Positions 7,036-8,141 of a DNA stretch of 8,141 nucleotides are shown in pieces. Location of the stretch: contig JBMZDR010000041.1 of assembly GCA_049614485.1 (NCBI GenBank), positions 1 to 8,141 on the forward strand, read 5' to 3'. The notes beneath the pieces were generated by a model, which saw nothing but the letters and a program-made list of their open reading frames with translations, searched no databases and was not told where the DNA came from. The DNA comes from GCA-2733415 sp049614485. GTDB taxonomy: Bacteria > Bacteroidota > Bacteroidia > Flavobacteriales > Flavobacteriaceae. How positions within the stretch are numbered: position 1 is the first letter of the stretch; each line of letters begins with the position of its first letter. Both the position numbers and the translations under genes were made by a program.

Positions 7036-7524
7036 ATGAAAAGACTTTTAATTGTTGCAATAGTGTTTAGTGTGTCCTTTGTAAATGCACAAGTGTTTAG
7101 TGGTAAAGGAGATCAAAAAGTACAAGTTGGAGCTCATTTTCAGGAATACGCTAGAGGTATAAATGCAAGTTATGATTATGGTTTGGGCGAAAATATCTCT
7201 GTAGGATTATCAAGTTCATATATTTTAGGTATTAAAAATGGGCTTAAAGCAGATTTTGAATATAAATTTGACTTAAAAGCACGGTTTAATGCTAATTTAG
7301 GTAATGTACTAAATGTAAGTGATAAGCTAGATGTATACCCAGGATTACATTTAGGGTTAAAAAATTTCGGAGGGCATTTAGGTGCGCGTTATTTTTTTAC
7401 TAACGGCTTTGGACTGTATTCAGAATTTAATACACCATTAGCAAAGTATGGCTCTGAAATTGTGGGCTTTGAAAAAATTCATAACCAATTTTCGGTAAAT
7501 ATTGGTGCAGTATTTAATTTGTGA
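7036..7524 (+). CDS. Exported small outer-membrane beta-barrel-like protein, coupled to bioB
   Basis: This 162-residue protein starts with a clear Sec signal peptide: MKR, a hydrophobic core (4-16), and a likely cut after NA-Q at residue 18. The mature part is made of short alternating strands rich in Gly, aromatic and polar residues (SVGLSSSYILG, KADFEYKFDLKARFNANLG, HLGLKNFGGHLGARYFF) and ends in AVFNL, all as expected for a small outer-membrane barrel of about eight strands. It resembles flavobacterial proteins that I recall as DUF6646, but I cannot verify this. The gene starts 6 nt after the bioB stop, so it probably shares its mRNA, and a strong terminator follows. A role in the envelope is likely. 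A role in biotin uptake or release would be speculation. Confidence 0.78.
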   Translation: MKRLLIVAIVFSVSFVNAQVFSGKGDQKVQVGAHFQEYARGINASYDYGLGENISVGLSSSYILGIKNGLKADFEYKFDLKARFNANLGNVLNVSDKLDVYPGLHLGLKNFGGHLGARYFFTNGFGLYSEFNTPLAKYGSEIVGFEKIHNQFSVNIGAVFNL

Positions 7525-7541
7525 TTTTTTTTTATAAAATG

Positions 7542-7583
7542 AAAAACAAAGGAGTTAATTACGGAATTAACTCCTTTGTTTTT
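7542..7583. terminator. Bidirectional intrinsic terminator between the biotin run and recX
   Basis: A perfect 19-bp inverted repeat pairs 7542-7560 with 7565-7583 around the 4-nt loop ACGG. Each strand has an A-tract leading into the stem and a T-tract closing it, so it can act in both directions. It lies 17 nt after the barrel gene stop. Its right arm is inside the recX coding region, and the recX stop codon (7559-7561) covers the end of the left arm and the first loop base. Confidence 0.88.
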
Positions 7584-8029
7584 TCATAAACTAAGTGAGA
7601 TTCCCAACCTCTGTACAATAAATAGTCTGCAAGTTTTTTTCGTTTTTTGTACTTGTCCGTTTCTGTAAGGCTGTTCATTTTTCGTAATGAAATGTAATCC
7701 AGTTTATCATAGTAGTCTTCTTCTGAAAATTCTTTTAAAGCTACTTTTATGTTGTAAGCAGATATGTCTCGAAGCTTTAGTTCTCTAGTAATTCTATTGC
7801 GTCCCCAGTGTTTAATGTTAAACTTTCCCCGAGCAAAACTCTTAGCAAAACGTTCTTCATTTAAAAAGTTGTGTTCAATCAAATGCGTAATGATGTTGTC
7901 AATTGCAATAGGAATCATGTTCATGCTCTTGAGCTTTGTAGTAACATCTTTATGACACCTGTCTTGATAAACGCAATAGTTTTCAAGTGTTCTTTTTGCT
8001 TCAGATATTGTAAAGGATTTTGTTTTCAA
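7559..8029 (-). CDS. recX: Regulatory protein RecX
   Basis: RecX binds RecA and limits its filament and recombinase activity. The 156-residue protein is all-helical with three RecX-type repeats. The first is around YCVYQDRCHKDV (18-29) and the strongest is LNEERFAKSFARGKFNIKHWGRNRITREL (56-84), typical of the family. The C-terminal repeat ends in ADYLLYRGWESHLVYE. Translation appears to start at TTG (8029). An in-frame stop lies at 8072-8074 with no ATG or GTG between, and the first ATG (residue 36) would delete repeat 1. The gene converges on the biotin run and shares its terminator. No recA is in the window. A weak -7-like TATCTTTA (8069-8062) lies upstream. Confidence 0.92.
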   Translation of the reverse strand: MKTKSFTISEAKRTLENYCVYQDRCHKDVTTKLKSMNMIPIAIDNIITHLIEHNFLNEERFAKSFARGKFNIKHWGRNRITRELKLRDISAYNIKVALKEFSEEDYYDKLDYISLRKMNSLTETDKYKKRKKLADYLLYRGWESHLVYEKTKELIP

Positions 8030-8141
8030 TCTATGTAATGTTAATTTAACATGGTGTCGTGTAAAGATATGGTTAAGAGTTTAATACGGTGGTAATTATA
8101 TTTTAAATATTAAATAAAAAGCAGTAACTTGCCCACGGTTT

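Noticed and set aside
7764..7955. Plus-strand open frame opposite recX
   Set aside because: It is antisense to the conserved RecX repeats, with no leader or family signal.
8040..8050. Small palindrome GTTAATTTAAC upstream of recX
   Set aside because: A dyad this short is expected by chance in AT-rich DNA; no LexA-like site was recognised.
8072..8141. Tail of another gene at the right edge
   Set aside because: A minus-strand frame ends in TAA at 8110, but only about nine codons are visible, so nothing can be supported.

Overview
The window looks like a chromosomal segment from a Bacteroidota bacterium, most likely a marine-type Flavobacteriaceae. The DNA is AT-rich and gene starts mostly lack Shine-Dalgarno sequences. 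One promoter matches the flavobacterial TTG-N17-23-TAnnTTTG pattern, and the proteins (DUF2975 ending in KLKEENDLTI, flavobacterial-style BioF, BioB and RecX, a small outer-membrane-type barrel) have the flavour of that family. No species can be named from the sequence alone.

Layout. At the left edge, on the minus strand, lies a four-helix DUF2975 membrane protein with a well-formed promoter. A divergent spacer (500-718) follows and contains two tandem hairpins that share a loop sequence. From 719 to 7524 everything runs on the plus strand with very tight spacing: a two-helix membrane protein of unknown function, bioF (11-nt overlap), a DUF2007/zinc-ribbon protein, bioD (ATGA overlap), bioA (ATGA overlap), a FabF/FabB-like beta-ketoacyl synthase, bioB, and a secreted beta-barrel-like protein 6 nt after bioB. 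A 19-bp perfect hairpin ends this run. It also serves the convergent recX gene (minus strand, TTG start), whose last codons are written in one arm of the hairpin. No gene was recognised in 8030-8141.

How it works together. BioF, BioA, BioD and BioB make up the complete late biotin pathway, from pimeloyl thioester to KAPA, DAPA, dethiobiotin and biotin. No BioC, BioH, BioG, BioW, BioI or BioZ is present to supply the pimeloyl chain. The most interesting point is the complete Cys-His-His condensing enzyme between bioA and bioB, which is a candidate for a pathway-dedicated step in pimeloyl synthesis. Three further unexplained proteins are embedded in the same run: a membrane protein at the front, a zinc-ribbon protein in the middle and an envelope protein at the end. 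I saw no BirA-type operator, so regulation is open.
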